A stretch of 64,000 bases of DNA from contig NC_069083.1 of NCBI RefSeq assembly GCF_947172395.1, positions 4,992,501 through 5,056,500 of the forward strand, given 5' to 3'. Below the pieces are notes generated by a model. That model was not told where the DNA came from. It searched no databases and saw only the letters and a list, made by a program, of their open reading frames with translations. The DNA is from Bicyclus anynana (lineage: Eukaryota > Arthropoda > Insecta > Lepidoptera > Nymphalidae). Below are positions 1 to 10,764 of the stretch, in pieces; position 1 is the first letter of the stretch; the number at the start of each line of letters is the position of its first letter. A program made the translations under genes and the position numbers.

Positions 1-21
1 TTTATATTTTTTTACTGTACG

Positions 22-172
22 CCTATACCCTTCCTCGATAAATGGGTTATCTAACACTAAAAGAGCTTTCAAGTAGTTCCTGAGATTAGCGCGTTCAAGC
101 AAACAAACAAATAAACTCTTCTCTCGTTCTGAGAAAAGACTCGTGCTCAACAGTAAGCCGATAATGGGTTGC
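22..172 (+). mobile_element. Lep1-like fragment joined to a SINE-1 tail
   Basis: Bases from about 22 to 118 match the inner part of the Helitron-like repeat seen whole at 10538-10730 (CTTCCTCGATAAATGGG, then CCTGAGATTAGCGCGTTCAA). From 119 the sequence continues as the last 50 bases of SINE-1 (GAGACTCGTGCTCAACAG, then ATGGGTTG). Both are partial copies with no coding potential. Confidence 0.7.
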
Positions 173-192
173 TAATTAATGAATGAATCCTA

Positions 193-405
193 CTAATATT
201 ATAAACGCGAAAGTTTGTTTGGATGTTTGTTACTCATTAACGCAGCAAGTACTGAACCGATTTGGCTGAAATTTGGAATGGAGATATATTTTACTCTGGA
301 TTAACACATAGGCTACTTTTCATCCCGGAATAATCCATGGTTCCCGAGGGATTTGTGAAGAATTGAATTTCACGCGGTCAAAGTCACGGGCAATCGCTAG
401 TAGTT
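193..405 (+). mobile_element. Helitron/MINE-like repeat fragment
   Basis: This contains CGAAAGTTTGTTTGGATG, ACCGATTTGGCTGAAATTTGG and ATCCATGGTTCCCG. The same unit occurs twice in tandem at about 21095-21440. It is non-coding and non-autonomous. Confidence 0.6.
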
Positions 406-459
406 TTATAAACCACAGTAGGTTTATGTTGTATCTCTTTAAAATTTCAATTAAATAGT

Positions 460-460
<1 letters not shown>

Positions 461-494
<34 letters not shown>

Positions 495-647
495 ATCAGC
501 CGATGGACGTCCACTGCAGGACACAGGCCTTTTGTAGGGACTTCCAAACATCACGATACTGAGCCGCCATCCAGCGAATCCCTGCGACTCGCTTGATGTT
601 GTCAGTCCACCTGGTGGGGGGTCGGTCAACGCTGTGCTTACTAGTGT
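461..647 (-). mobile_element. RTE-like LINE, 3' end fragment
   Basis: A (CAT)n tract at about 462-496 is the microsatellite tail of a minus-strand LINE 3' end. It reads into ATCAGCCGATGGACGTCCA and then the region encoding the element's C-terminus. The fullest relative is at 22262-22683. The only open frame here is a remnant of that C-terminus. Confidence 0.8.
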
Positions 648-784
648 AATAATAATATACTAATTAAATAGATTATTTTAGTTATATACAAATACAAGCA
701 GTCATTATTACCATACCTGCGGGACGGCGGGTATGGTGGGCTGTAAGAAAGCAGTGCATTATTAAAACGTGCAAATAGAATAGT

Positions 785-870
785 TGTTAATACGAGTGCT
801 CACAGAGTAACCAGAGTGAGTCTTTACAAGCAACGATTGTAATCAAGGGCTAACTTGTAAAGAATAAAAA
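785..870 (+). mobile_element. SINE-3 fragment (3' end)
   Basis: The tail GGGCTAACTTGTAAAGAAT followed by an A-run matches the end of the SINE seen whole at 13679-14004. Only the end survives. Confidence 0.5.
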
Positions 871-1109
871 AAAAAGTACTGAAGCCGGTGAAATCCATTA
901 AATAAAAACAAACGTCGCGCGTCTCCTTGACAACCGCATATACAAACTTTGTATTTCAAAATTGAACACTAACAACAATTACCTAAATTAATACAATAAT
1001 CAATAATTATCCAATAAAAAAATACTCCATTTCTTTAGTTTTGAGAACAGTTTTTAAAACTTTTAAAAAAACATAAGCCATTTTTCTTGAATAATATTGA
1101 AAAAAAAAA

Positions 1110-1420
1110 TAGTTATGCAGTTCGGCTCCTACAAGTGGACTTGTCAACACCTTGACGTTATGGGAATTACTCCCGAGCATCCTGTATATCCTGTGTCTTT
1201 ACATACACACAACTATAAATAATAATACACGTGTGTAATTTTAACACAATTAAACATCGAATCTATAGACGCAGTAATGTATAGACAGTAGACACGTAAA
1301 ATCGTGATCATATTTTTTTTCACTTTTGACAGGTAAGTAACGTCTTGCGAGGCAGGTCCTTGGTAATTGATCTGAGGATAAATGTGATTGTGTAACAATC
1401 AGTATTTGAAATATGACACC
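1110..1420. repeat. Unclassified dispersed repeat sequence
   Basis: The TTATGCAGTTCGGCT...AAGTGGACTT stretch recurs near 34990-35030. The GGCAGGTC...TGATTGATCTGAGG-like stretch near 1350 recurs near 29430. These are probably parts of old transposons of unknown class. There is no coding evidence. Confidence 0.4.
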
Positions 1421-1488
1421 AACTTGCCAACTCTGGACTTACTAACTTACTAACTCTGGAGTAACCCTTATTACATTACCCGCCCAAG

Positions 1489-1552
1489 GATTCGAACCCC
1501 GGACCTTGTAATCTAAAGTTACAAAGCCTAACCACTGGACTATCGAAGTTTA
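1489..1552 (-). repeat. tRNA-like SINE head fragment
   Basis: On the minus strand this reads GATAGTCCAGTGGTTAGG (a box-A-like start) and later GGGGTTCGAATCCTTGG (a good box B). It looks like a degenerate tRNA-derived SINE head. A working tRNA gene is unlikely because I see no clean acceptor stem. Confidence 0.45.
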
Positions 1553-1841
1553 ATAAATTGTTTATAGTTACCAGTGCATTAAGTATCTGCGTGATTGTCG
1601 TTAGCGAAGCAATACTCAATCTACGTTTTTATTTACCTGTACTTCAATTCAAAGTTGTAACAAATTATATTTCTGTTTCCTTAAATAAATAATTTTACTG
1701 TAGAAACTGATGAAATTAATCGCTTACCACCGACCTGTAACAATACAAATTACTTGTTAATGTTATTAATTAATTATTAATTCATATTTGCCGGCTCTTA
1801 GCAGAACCGGCCTCACGAACCGGTGGTAGTATCTACAAATA

Positions 1842-2273
1842 GTCCGTTTATATCTACAGACATAATGCGTCACAGACAAGTAGCGTAGCAGACACTCACA
1901 GACACCGTCTATTTACACTGCCCAGCAGGTAGCTAGAGACACTTATAGTCCTTTTCATGAAAAAAATCCCCCAGACACGGCGCTAATGTTTAATGGCGCT
2001 CATTATCATTTGGTAATGGCGGTCTTATTGTCATTTGTGTAAGGCGCTGTCAATTTTAGTTCAGGTTTCATGAAAAGGACTCTACAGACATGAACCGCAC
2101 AGACAAAATATTCTTTCCGCGAATACTGGCCAGGCGCGGCCCGTGTCTGTCAATGTCTGCGCGGCCGCGTTACGATAAATATAAATACGATAATAAATAC
2201 TGATTAAAAGAATATTATTTTGTCTGTCACAGCACGTGTCTGGCACGTTAAATGTCTGTAGATATAACCGGAC
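1842..2273. mobile_element. Terminal-inverted-repeat element, about 430 bp
   Basis: The left end GTCCGTTTATATCTACAGACAT (1842-1863) is inverted at the right end ATGTCTGTAGATATAACCGG (2252-2271, continuing GAC), with one mismatch. The interior has repeated ACAGACA-like words and no convincing coding frame. A second MITE is nested inside at 1947-2081. Confidence 0.75.
1947..2081. mobile_element. Nested MITE, 135 bp
   Basis: The ends are a perfect 16-bp inverted repeat, AGTCCTTTTCATGAAA and TTTCATGAAAAGGACT. It has no coding capacity. It lies wholly inside the 1842-2273 element, so it inserted later. Confidence 0.8.
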
Positions 2274-2603
2274 CTTTACAAGTGTTTGTAAACTAAACTC
2301 AACGAAATTGATTTTGAATTGAATTCGATTATTTTCAAGTAAAAATGAATTGACTTCTAATTTCATATCTACGAGTATGTTCTTAAACATACTTAGAAAA
2401 ATATACATACAGTTGAAACAAAAGCCATACAACTCGAATGAGTAATAGTTGAGAAAATCAGGGACAAACAAACATACAAAATATATAAGAACCTAACAGA
2501 ACCTCCTTTTAAAAAGTCAATTGTGTTGTAGAAGTGTTATTCGCCTATTTATAAACGTCTCTAGTGTTCTTAAAAAATGCTTAAATATAACTAAAGGTTT
2601 TCT

Positions 2604-2609
2604 TTTATT
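2604..2609 (-). terminator. Polyadenylation signal for the seroin-like gene
   Basis: AATAAA on the minus strand, about 85 bases past the proposed stop codon of the seroin-like gene. It is the nearest canonical hexamer on that strand. Confidence 0.5.
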
Positions 2610-2694
2610 TAAATATCAGAATTTAGGTATTTAAAATAAATTAAAAAATGTTGATTTCAAAAAAAAAATATTATCTATTAAACGCGAAAAATAC

Positions 2695-5600
2695 TTACAC
2701 AACAACATTAGGCTCGCCATTGTCATCTGAAAATGAGAATATTATTAATTTCATTTTAAAAATTGTGAACGTTACTTAAGTGCTAGCAGACCCGGTCAAG
2801 CTTCGTTTAGACTTATGTGCATTTACTACTTCTCTACCCCTACTTCTACCCTAATCCTACCCCTAACTTACGATAAACGACGGCTGCGTGGCGCATTGGG
2901 CAGTGAGCCTGCTTTCTGCATCCACAGCCGTGGGTTCGATTCCCACAACTGGAAAATCTTTGTGTGATGAGCATAGGTGTTTTTCTGTATGTATTTATGA
3001 ATTATATAAGTATTTATATGTAGCATAAAAATATATATGATAAAATCCGATATCTTAGTACCTATAACACAAGCTACGCTTACTTTGGGGCTAAATGTGT
3101 GTATTGTTTAAGTATATGTATTTATTTATTTTAATCTACCCTACCCCTAACCTTCCCTTTCTATTACCTTACCATACCCTTACACTTACTCCTACCCCTA
3201 TTCTACCCTACCCTACCCATTACCCTATAATAGAATTGGGTTGCAATTTTTTAGTCCGCGAATAGTGAGAACGTGAATAAAGGAAGCGTGAATACTTTTA
3301 CTACTTATGTATATAAAACACGCAATTTAGAGCTGTGATAGCCCAGTGGATATGACCTCTGCCTCCGATGCCGGAGGATGTGGGTTCGAATCCGGACCGG
3401 GGCATGCACCTCCAACTTTTCAGTTGTGTGCATTTTAAGAAATTAAATATCACGTGTCTCAATCGGTAAAGGAAAACATCGTGAGGAAACCTGCATACCA
3501 GAGAATTATCTTAATTCTCTGCGTGTGTGAAGTCTGCCAATCCGCATTGGGCCAGCGAGGTGGACTATTGGCCTAACCCCTCTTATTCTGAGAGGAGACT
3601 CGAGCTCAGCAGTGAGCCGAATATGGGTTGATGACGTATATAAAACACTTACATGTTATTTTCTTCACAACACCATCATTGCTAGTAACAATCTCGCCGG
3701 TATTGTGCGTCTTTCCGTCTTTACCAACTGATGAAGAACTTTGGGCTATTACGGCAACACCGTTAGAACCTATTTGCGGCTTTGGAAACTTTATTTCAGG
3801 GAAATTGGGAAATTTTGGGAAATTGAAATGCGGAAATGATGGAAAAGCTGGAAAATTTCTTCCATTGAACTGTAAAAGAGAATTTAAACTATTTTTCTGC
3901 CAGATACACAATGTTTACTCATCATTATCATCGAAAATTCTTTCTATATTAGAAAAAGAAAATATATAGTAATAGCAAGTAAAAATAATAATAGTAATAT
4001 AAAATCAACAATTAAAATCCAAACTTCATAGTAATCCATTAATACATAAGGAGCATGTACATTGTACAATATACATACTACTAGCGGACGCCCGCGACTT
4101 CGTCCGCGTAAATTTCGATGTCAACTTTACTACTACCCCTACCCTACCCTACCCCTACCCTACCACTACCCCAACCCTACCCAACCCCTACCCCTACCCC
4201 TACCCCAAACCTACTCCTACTCTACCCCTACCTTACCTACACCCTACCCCCATCCTACCCCTACCCCCATCCTACCCCTATCCCACCCGTACCCCTATCT
4301 CACGCCTATCCTACCCCTACCCTACCACTTCCCTATCCTACCCGTACCTCTACCCTACCATTACCCTACCTCTACCCCTACCCTACCACTACCCTAAACC
4401 CGGCCCTAAACCTATCCTACCCCTACACTACCCCTACACTTCCCTACCCGTACCCTACCCTACCCTGTAACTTCTCTATCTTACTCCTACCCTTAGCAAA
4501 ATCGGTCCAGTCCTTCGAGAGTGGTGGTATGACCAAGAGAAATAGAGACTTCTATGCTAATAATATAAAGAGGTAAAGTTCGTGTGGTTGTAGGAGGTAA
4601 TCTCTGAATTTACTGGACCGATTTGGAAAATTGTTTTACCAATAGAAAGCTACGTTATTTGCGAGTGTCATAGGCTATGTTTGATCCCCATATTCACACG
4701 GGAACGGGAACTAAGTAAATGAAAGCGCCGGGCGTCATATAGCGGAATTTCTGCGTCTTTTAGAAATTTTGTATTATCTCCGAAACTATTTAAGTAATTA
4801 ACATACTGTAAAGGGCAAATCTTATCTCCATAATATCCTTGTGATTATTAAATAATTTATTTTAATAAGGATTAAAGTTTAGTTGTATAAATAATGACGT
4901 AAACCTAAGTATATAAAATTAATATTTTTTAAAACACAAAAGGTACTATATCTGCTAATATATAGAAGATAGATATATGGTGTCGCGGACTTTTTTGTAG
5001 AACTTTTAAAGATACATAAAGTCTCCATACATTAATTTCAATTTTACACAATAGTTAAGGCAGCGCATGCGAATAAGTCTGTTTAAGAGGATTTTCAGTC
5101 CGACCTGTATGATAAAAACTGTGATAACTCGGCTAATATATATGATACCAATATAAAATATAACCTATAGCACTCCCCGATAATGTAGCATTCTACTGGT
5201 GAAAGAATTTTTAAAATCGGACTAGTAGTTCCGAAGATTACCCCATTTAAAAAATGTGACAAACTTACAAACTTACAAACTTTACCTCTTTATAATATTA
5301 GTATAGATTAGTATAGATAAATGCGAAAGTTTGTCTGCCTGTCTGTTTATCTGTATGTCTGTTACCTTTTCACGGCTAAATGACTGAACCGATTTTAGTA
5401 AAATTCGGTAGAGATAAAGAGGATTTTAGAGCAGATCATAGGTTACTATTTATTCCGGACAAATGGTGGTAAATAAAGTAAAACTTGTACAGGAAAATAA
5501 TATCGACTTACCCTCGAATGATGGTTTCTGAAATAAAGAAAATAGTTTTATGTATATTAAAAATTTACATAAATGTCTAAAAAGATTATATCACACTATT

Positions 5601-8600
5601 TAAAAAAACGTTTGAAAAAAACGGATCACTTTAGACTCCGTCCAAGTAATACTAAGGAAAAATCTGTAACTACACATGCAATTAAATCACAAGAAATATA
5701 ATAGCACATTATGATCTAAGTGCGGTAAGTTACAGCCGAGGCGATATTGCAAGCTCGAGCCGTAGGCGAGAGCTATAGTAAGGAAGCAGAACTGTTATAG
5801 CTACTTTTTACCCGACTGCAAGAAGGGTTATCTTTTTCGCGCGTATCTTGTATGTATGTTTGTATGTATGTATGTAATATTCTTTTTACTTATTTTATAC
5901 TTACGGAACATCGTCATCATCTTTCCACACAAAGCGAGCTGTGAACAAAAACGTTTTATCAACCGACGAAATGATAATTATTTTTTAATTTCGAATTAGG
6001 ATTATAATAATTAATATTATATATTATAATATGGAAAAAAGTTCTAGGGTAGGAAAACAGAGAGGATTGATTGTTTACCGATTTTGTGATGTAAAACTTC
6101 GAATAACTTTTTACAGAGTAGTCCGATTTTGATATTTTTTTTTATTGGAAAGGGTTATATCCCGAAGGTGAATTTGTATACTTATTATTTTTACACTAAA
6201 AATTATAAAATAAATAGATATATTTACAAAGCTGCAAGTGAACATAATTTTATTTAAATGACATGCTTTTTACGAGATAAAATAAAACAAATGTATAATT
6301 AACGTAATACTATACCGTATTTTTTTCTAGATTTGCCTAAAACAGAAAAATAAAAAAGCTATGAGAATTCTTCGATGAAACGTATGTGCAAAAGTGATTC
6401 ATCCCTCAAATGTGAAATAAGTGGACACTGGGAAATCTTTGATGGAAGTCAGTTTTTTTGGAACGAAGTTCCTTAACGCGCGTTGCGAAAGGGTGGAAGG
6501 AAAAAATTAAGACCAAAAATTTGTAACGACACTTTTTCTACAGTTGTAAGCTCCAAGGTCCTCCTGAGGGCCAAGTGGAAGTTTGATACTGTGAAGATCA
6601 CGTTAACGCGAATTTTTAAGGAATTGAAACAACACCATCTAGTGGCACAACGGTTTAATTCCATATACATTTGCGTTTACGTTAACGCGATATTAACATC
6701 GTGTGAAAACATCGAAAGCTCCCACTAGGCACACTGTTCTAAGTCTCCCAGACACGGGTGGTCTGGCAGACTTGAATCCCCCACCCAAAAAATTCCCCCC
6801 GACCCTAAAGGCCCTTCCGACCCCACAAGACCTCCGACCCCAGAGGGCCCCCCGACCCCAAAAGGCCCCCCGACTCCAAAAGATCCCGACCCCAAAAGAC
6901 TGATTTTTTAATTTGTGAATGGTTAGGGTTTTCCGCGCAGACAAAGTTATAGGCGTAGTCTTTAAAGAGTATAATATTATAAAGAGGTCAAGTTCGAGAG
7001 TTTGTGACGTTGAGGGGGTAATCTTTGGATCCACTCCGATTTTGAAAATACTTCGTTTTATGCGATGCGTCCGATCAGTGGCGGATTTACAAATTTGGCG
7101 CCAGTAGGCTACTGAATTTTTGCAGCCCCTACTGATCTCTGAAATTCGATAGTATCTTAGTTCGCAATTAATACAATTACCTTAAATTGTGTCAATAAAA
7201 TTGCAAGCTTTAACATTTTAGCAGGACCGTACAGGACATACGTTACAATATTAAAATTATCGTTACATTTTCTTTATTTCTGTGGAAGAGAAAATTTTTG
7301 AGTCAAATTTGCCGCCCTAGGCTACAGCCTACTTAGCATACTGTAAATCCACCACTTCCTCCGATGCGTACGATACGGATGTGTGGACGCCTAATTTATG
7401 TTCTAAATAAGTCTTTTCATCAATGTTCTAAGGAGAACATTAATTAAAAGACGGTCAACTTAAATCCACTGCAAAGGTAGAGGCATCTAGTGTAGTATAA
7501 TTATGTTAGTTGTTTGCTATGTCTTTACTTTTAGTTGTAATTAAAAGACAATTCTGTAATTTATAGCATGTTTACTCCATAAAGATCATTGTTTAAAATA
7601 TTTGCACAACTGAATTAATCGGACTTTTGGCTCGCCTTGTAACAATACTTTTATTAATTTGGCTACATTACGTAGTGTCTAGCAATTGTTTTATGCACTT
7701 TAATTTTATATTTTACTTCAATATTATATAGCCCTCATTCGCACGAGAGCATTTTTATCGGACGTTCAAAAAGCGTTGAAAGTATGAAGTGAAATGAAGG
7801 TCTATTTTCAACGCGAAAAATTGAAAAAATTAACGCAGCTCGAAAAAAAGCGTCGTGTTTTAAAAACGCTATCGTGTGAACATATGCATGAAATGCATTT
7901 GTTATATTTTTTTTTAGTCTCTCATTATTCCTGCAATCTGTCGTGAGACATTCAGCGGGATTTTAAGTATTTGAATTAAGGCGTGTTTGGTGCGAAATCC
8001 AGTGATTTGCCCAAATATAATAGCGTAGTGTCTATTTCATGACATCTTGTGGTGCTCGGTCTCTTGAGCCTTTTGTAAGTTGTACCAGGTTTTTTCATCA
8101 TTAGGTTCCTCGGAAGTTGATTTGGATGTCTACGAATACGCTTTTGGTATGTTTTCATTGAGTGTGCAACTTCTGTCTTTTTAGTTTTAATTTTTAATTC
8201 ACGATGCAGGCCATAATTTTTGATGTACCAAAGAGCATTGGTAATCATGCGCAGCATTTTTGACTGGAATCGTTAGCGGAACAACCGTGAGCTGTGCCAT
8301 CTGGGTGCATTGTATGGTATAACTTGTAGTTCGGGATTTTAAAGTAGCTCTTTTGTGTTTAGTGACTTTCCGATACTACGCCATTTGTTTCTAAAAACAG
8401 TTTAACTTCTAAAGAGTGGTATGACAGGCCATTTGGGTTCCATGACTGTCATTAAATTGGTGAGTAGATTTGCTTGCTAGCATTTGTTATATTTGAACGC
8501 TTTTTTAACGTCCGTTAAAAAAGCTCTCGTGCGAATGAAAGCTTAAACACCAACATCGCAATTAAATACGATCTTACTAGATGATAAAAAACCATAAGGG

Positions 8601-10002
8601 ATTTAAGGACCATTTTAAGGGTTTGTTTAGATGCAATACGCACTAAGGTTAAGTAAAGTTGCAAAGTCTAATAGGTCACTAACGCACTGAAAATAAGTCC
8701 TCTGAAAATGGTTCCACAGCGGATAAATGAATGGTAAAGGTACCGTTCTAATCTACAAACCTCTCAATCGCTACTGTGGATATTTGTAAAATTGCTTAGC
8801 GGTATCTACGTTCGTTGTAGTAGTGGTAATTAACTGTCAAAGCCCAAGTGGGCAATTGACATAGGATACTTTCATAAAAATATGCTACCTATGACGAGTG
8901 TATCTTTGTCTGAGGCATCGTTTTATTACTAACACAGTTTATTACAAACTGAGCGACGCCCCGCGGTAGTTCCCGTTCCTGAGAGAATACGGGGATAAAA
9001 TATACCTTATGACACTCACAAATAACGTGGCTTTATGGTGGTTTTTCAAAATCGGTTCAGTAGATCCAATCATAACCCCCAACAATACCTTAAACTTTAC
9101 ATCTTTCTAATATTAGTAAAGAAGTATATATAAATACGACATAACTGTATGCATTGCACGCTTATCACCAAGTATTTAGTTATATTTAGTAAGAACTACA
9201 TAATTATATGTATATGTAGGTATATGAATACAATAGTTAACTCTCACACAATAACAATATACTACGCTACATTTTTTTTTTTTTTTTTTTCTTTTACAAG
9301 TTAGCCCTTGACTGTAATCTCACCTGATGGTAAGTGATGATACAGTCTAAGATGGAAGCGGGCTAACTTGTTCGGAGGAGGATGAAAATCCACACCCCTT
9401 TCGGTTTCTACACGGCATCGTATCGGAACGCTAAATCGCTTGGCGGTACGTCTTTGCCGGTAGGGTGGTAACTAGCCACGGCCGAAGCCTCCCACCAGCC
9501 AGACCTGGACAAATTAAGAAAATCTCAATCTGCCCAGCCGGGGATCGAACCCAGGACCTCCGTCTTGTAAATCCACCGCGCATACCACTGCGCCACGGAG
9601 GCCGTCGAATATATATATAAATATAAAATTATTAAAACAGGGCGGCAAAACTGTAGGGCGAATTTCAAAAAAACTATTATTATACTTTTATTATCCATTG
9701 GGTCTCACCAAGGTTTCCAACCGTCCGGATTTAAACCGGACTGTTAGAAATTGTTGGGGTCAGATTTTTCTACTATCTGCCGACCGGATGCAATTTTGTC
9801 CGGTCAGCTAAAATTGTGAATCCATCCCATCCGAGAGAGGGCAATGCACGAAGTAACTTCGTTCCAATTTTGAATTTTTCCTACTTTAGTTTCTGTGTAA
9901 TGCTACTGCATAATATTTACTACACAATAAGCCTTCAAAAGATCACTCACCATTGGCCGTGGCGACCATTAAACCCACAACAATGTATATCGTGAGCTGC
10001 AT
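2695..10002 (-). CDS. Seroin-like secreted silk protein (4 exons)
   Basis: Proposed exons in transcript order: 10002-9951, 5527-5512 (a 16-base micro-exon), 3888-3653 and 2726-2695, giving 111 aa. Residues 1-17 (MQLTIYIVVGLMVATAN) are a signal peptide. Residues 35-61 form a Phe-Pro repeat (FPAFPSFPHFNFPKFP). A Ser/Thr/Gly-rich tail follows (SSSSVGKDGKTHNTGE) and ends DNGEPNVVV. This order of signal, Pro-rich part and polar tail, and the length near 110 aa, fit the lepidopteran seroins, small silk proteins reported to inhibit microbes and proteases. All donors are GTGAGT or GTAAGT. Uncertain point: the best-looking acceptor of exon 3 (just before 3869) breaks the frame after the micro-exon; the poorer one before 3888 keeps it. 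The stop TAA also lies inside a good donor (GTAAGT), so a further exon is possible. Confidence 0.72.
2835..3237 (+). repeat. SINE-2 copy between CCTAC-rich patches (intron 3 of the seroin-like gene)
   Basis: Two CCCTACC/CCCTAACC-like patches (2835-2870 and 3130-3230) flank a tRNA-derived SINE at 2880-3125. The SINE has GCGTGGCGCATTGGGCAG and box B GTGGGTTCGATTCCCA. It ends in GGGGCTAAATGTGTGTATTG and a TATTTATTT tail. Confidence 0.7.
3331..3632 (+). mobile_element. SINE-1, near full length
   Basis: It starts with a tRNA-like head: box A like TAGCCCAGTGG and box B GGTTCGAATCC. A conserved body follows (CACGTGTCTCAATCGG, AAACATCGTGAGGAAAC, GTGAAGTCTGCCAATCCGC, GAGGAGACTCGAGCTCAGCA) and the tail ATGGGTTGATGA. 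This reference copy sits just downstream (transcript sense) of exon 3 of the seroin-like gene, in opposite orientation. Confidence 0.85.
4080..4500 (+). repeat. CCCTA pentanucleotide array with a Helitron-like end
   Basis: ACTAGCGGACGCCCGCG and CTTCGTCCGCG at about 4080-4110 form a short hairpin typical of lepidopteran Helitron-like repeats. About 350 bases of degenerate (CCCTA)n/(CCCCTA)n follow. The repeat is open in several frames, which gives spurious Tyr-Pro-Thr-Leu-Pro 'proteins'. It lies in intron 2 of the seroin-like gene. Confidence 0.75.
4560..5480 (+). mobile_element. Helitron-like repeat remnants
   Basis: This holds the recurring words GGTAATCTCTGAATTTACTGGACCGATTT and CACGTTATTTGCGAGTGTCA-like pieces, then another fragment ending in CTTTATAATATTAGTATAGATTAG near 5310. 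A CGAAAGTTTGTCTGCCTG unit runs to about 5480. Coding evidence is absent. Confidence 0.5.
5540..7730. other. Intron 1 of the seroin-like gene, mostly unassigned
   Basis: AT-rich sequence with no credible exon. A small (TATG)n stretch lies at about 5850-5876. A GC-rich minisatellite at about 6775-6900 is made of GACCCCAAAAGGCCCCCC-like units. The overlapping open frames at 6483-7107 on both strands are low-complexity or repeat-derived. Confidence 0.5.
7732..8545. mobile_element. TIR element enclosing a jockey-type reverse-transcriptase tail
   Basis: The left end CATTCGCACGAGAGC (about 7737) is inverted at the right end GCTCTCGTGCGAATG (about 8525-8539). Next to both ends lie TTTTTAACG/CGTTAAAAA-like subterminal words and AAAGCGTCGTGTTTTAAAAACGC. 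Inside, on the minus strand at 7976-8257, is an open frame starting MLRMITNALWYIKNYGLHR with HPNQLPRNLM. It resembles the C-terminus of jockey-clade non-LTR polymerases. A 200-bp relative with the same ends and no such insert is at 57004-57212. Confidence 0.65.
7976..8257 (-). pseudogene. Jockey-type LINE polymerase, C-terminal fragment
   Basis: The 93-aa open frame contains RMITNALWYIKN, then KTYQKRIRRHPNQLPRNLM. This is the pattern that closes jockey-clade ORF2 (RMITNAPWYVRN, HPN.LA.NL), recalled from family knowledge. The polymerase domain is missing, so this is a dead fragment. Confidence 0.6.
8950..9125 (+). mobile_element. Helitron-like repeat fragment
   Basis: It shares GCGACGCCCCGCGGTAGTTCC, GGGGATAAAATATACC and TGACACTCACAAATAACGTGG with copies near 18030-18190 (minus) and 39045-39200. 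It ends in TCTTTCTAATATTAGTA. Confidence 0.6.
9273..9606 (-). mobile_element. SINE-3, near full length
   Basis: The minus strand starts GACGGCCTCCGTGGCGCAG (box-A-like) with box B like GGGTTCGATCCCCGG. The body holds TACCGGCAAAGACGTACCGCC and CATCTTAGACTG. It ends with AGTTAGCCCG, a second copy of the GGGCTAACTTGTAAAAG motif, and an A-run (the plus-strand poly-T at 9273). Confidence 0.85.
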
Positions 10003-10140
10003 TATCACTTGGCGATAATTAATTTCTTTGTATGCTTGCGTTAAGAACTGTTCGAACTATACTGAAAATTTGTTCACATAGAACACGTTTATGTAGGTAC
10101 AAGTCATTAATCGCTTTTCACAGCCCATCTGTATAAATAG
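10003..10140 (-). promoter_or_regulatory. Candidate promoter of the seroin-like gene
   Basis: On the minus strand a TATA-like TATTTATA lies at about 10132-10139. An arthropod initiator-like TCAGT lies at 10061-10065, about 60 bases before the ATG. The spacing between the two is not ideal, so the true start site is uncertain. Confidence 0.35.
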
Positions 10141-10537
10141 TTAGTACACTAACGAGTGACTGTAGTGGGTAAAATATTAAAAAGCCACGTTCTAGAACAA
10201 TAAAAACGACAATTATGTTGGTGAGTGGTCATTTATTTCATTCGAATATACCTAAAGTATAAAATGTATAGAACAAACTATAGAGACTCATACTATATAA
10301 AACTATAGAAACTCATAAATCATATAGGTACTCAAAATTAGAGAAAACTATGGTCTGTAGAAAATCACTTACAGCATTTTATTATTTAATTAATTAATTT
10401 TATTTAATTAATTAATTTTATTAAATCCTTTAAAAATATCATAATAATATTCTTAAAGGATTTTTATTATATTTTATTGTCTGCTTCATACTCTACAGAC
10501 TCAATAATTTGACGTTGTCTATTTCATTATCAGTTGA
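10141..10537. other. Intergenic, AT-rich
   Basis: No gene or named repeat is visible. A local duplicated stretch (TTTATTTAATTAATTAA) at about 10380-10420 is simple-sequence-like. Confidence 0.5.
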
Positions 10538-10730
10538 CTAGCTGACGCTGCGCGGTTTCACCCGCGTGGTTCCCGTTTCCGTAGGAAGACGAGGATAAAA
10601 TATAGCTTATAGCCTTCCTCGATAAATGGGCTATCTAACACTGAAAGAATTTTTCTAATCGGACCAGTAGTTTCTGAGATTAGCGTGTTCAATCAAACAA
10701 ACTCTTCAGCTTTATAATATTAGTATAGAT
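10538..10730 (+). mobile_element. Lep1/MINE-like Helitron repeat, full copy
   Basis: It runs from ACTAGCTGACGCTGCGCGG through TTCACCCGCGTGGTTCCCG, TTCCTCGATAAATGGGCTA and CTGAGATTAGCG to CTTTATAATATTAGTATAG. It is non-coding. The window holds about nine such copies in both orientations. The name is by resemblance to the lepidopteran Lep1/MINE class. Confidence 0.7.
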
Positions 10731-10764
10731 TCGTCTCAGTTGTGGCGTAGGATACACCGAATGA

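Noticed and set aside
3628..3969. 113-aa plus-strand open frame
   Set aside because: It is the antisense shadow of exon 3 of the seroin-like gene.
4062..4576. Long plus-strand open frames coding Tyr-Pro-Thr-Leu-Pro repeats
   Set aside because: They are translations of the (CCCTA)n array, open in more than one frame, with no splice or promoter context.
6483..7107. Overlapping Pro/Gly-rich frames on both strands
   Set aside because: They come from a GACCCCAAAAGG-type minisatellite in intron 1 of the seroin-like gene.
9273..9606. tRNA genes at the heads of SINE-1, SINE-2 and SINE-3
   Set aside because: Box A and B are present but the copies lack a proper cloverleaf, are repeated many times and continue into SINE bodies.
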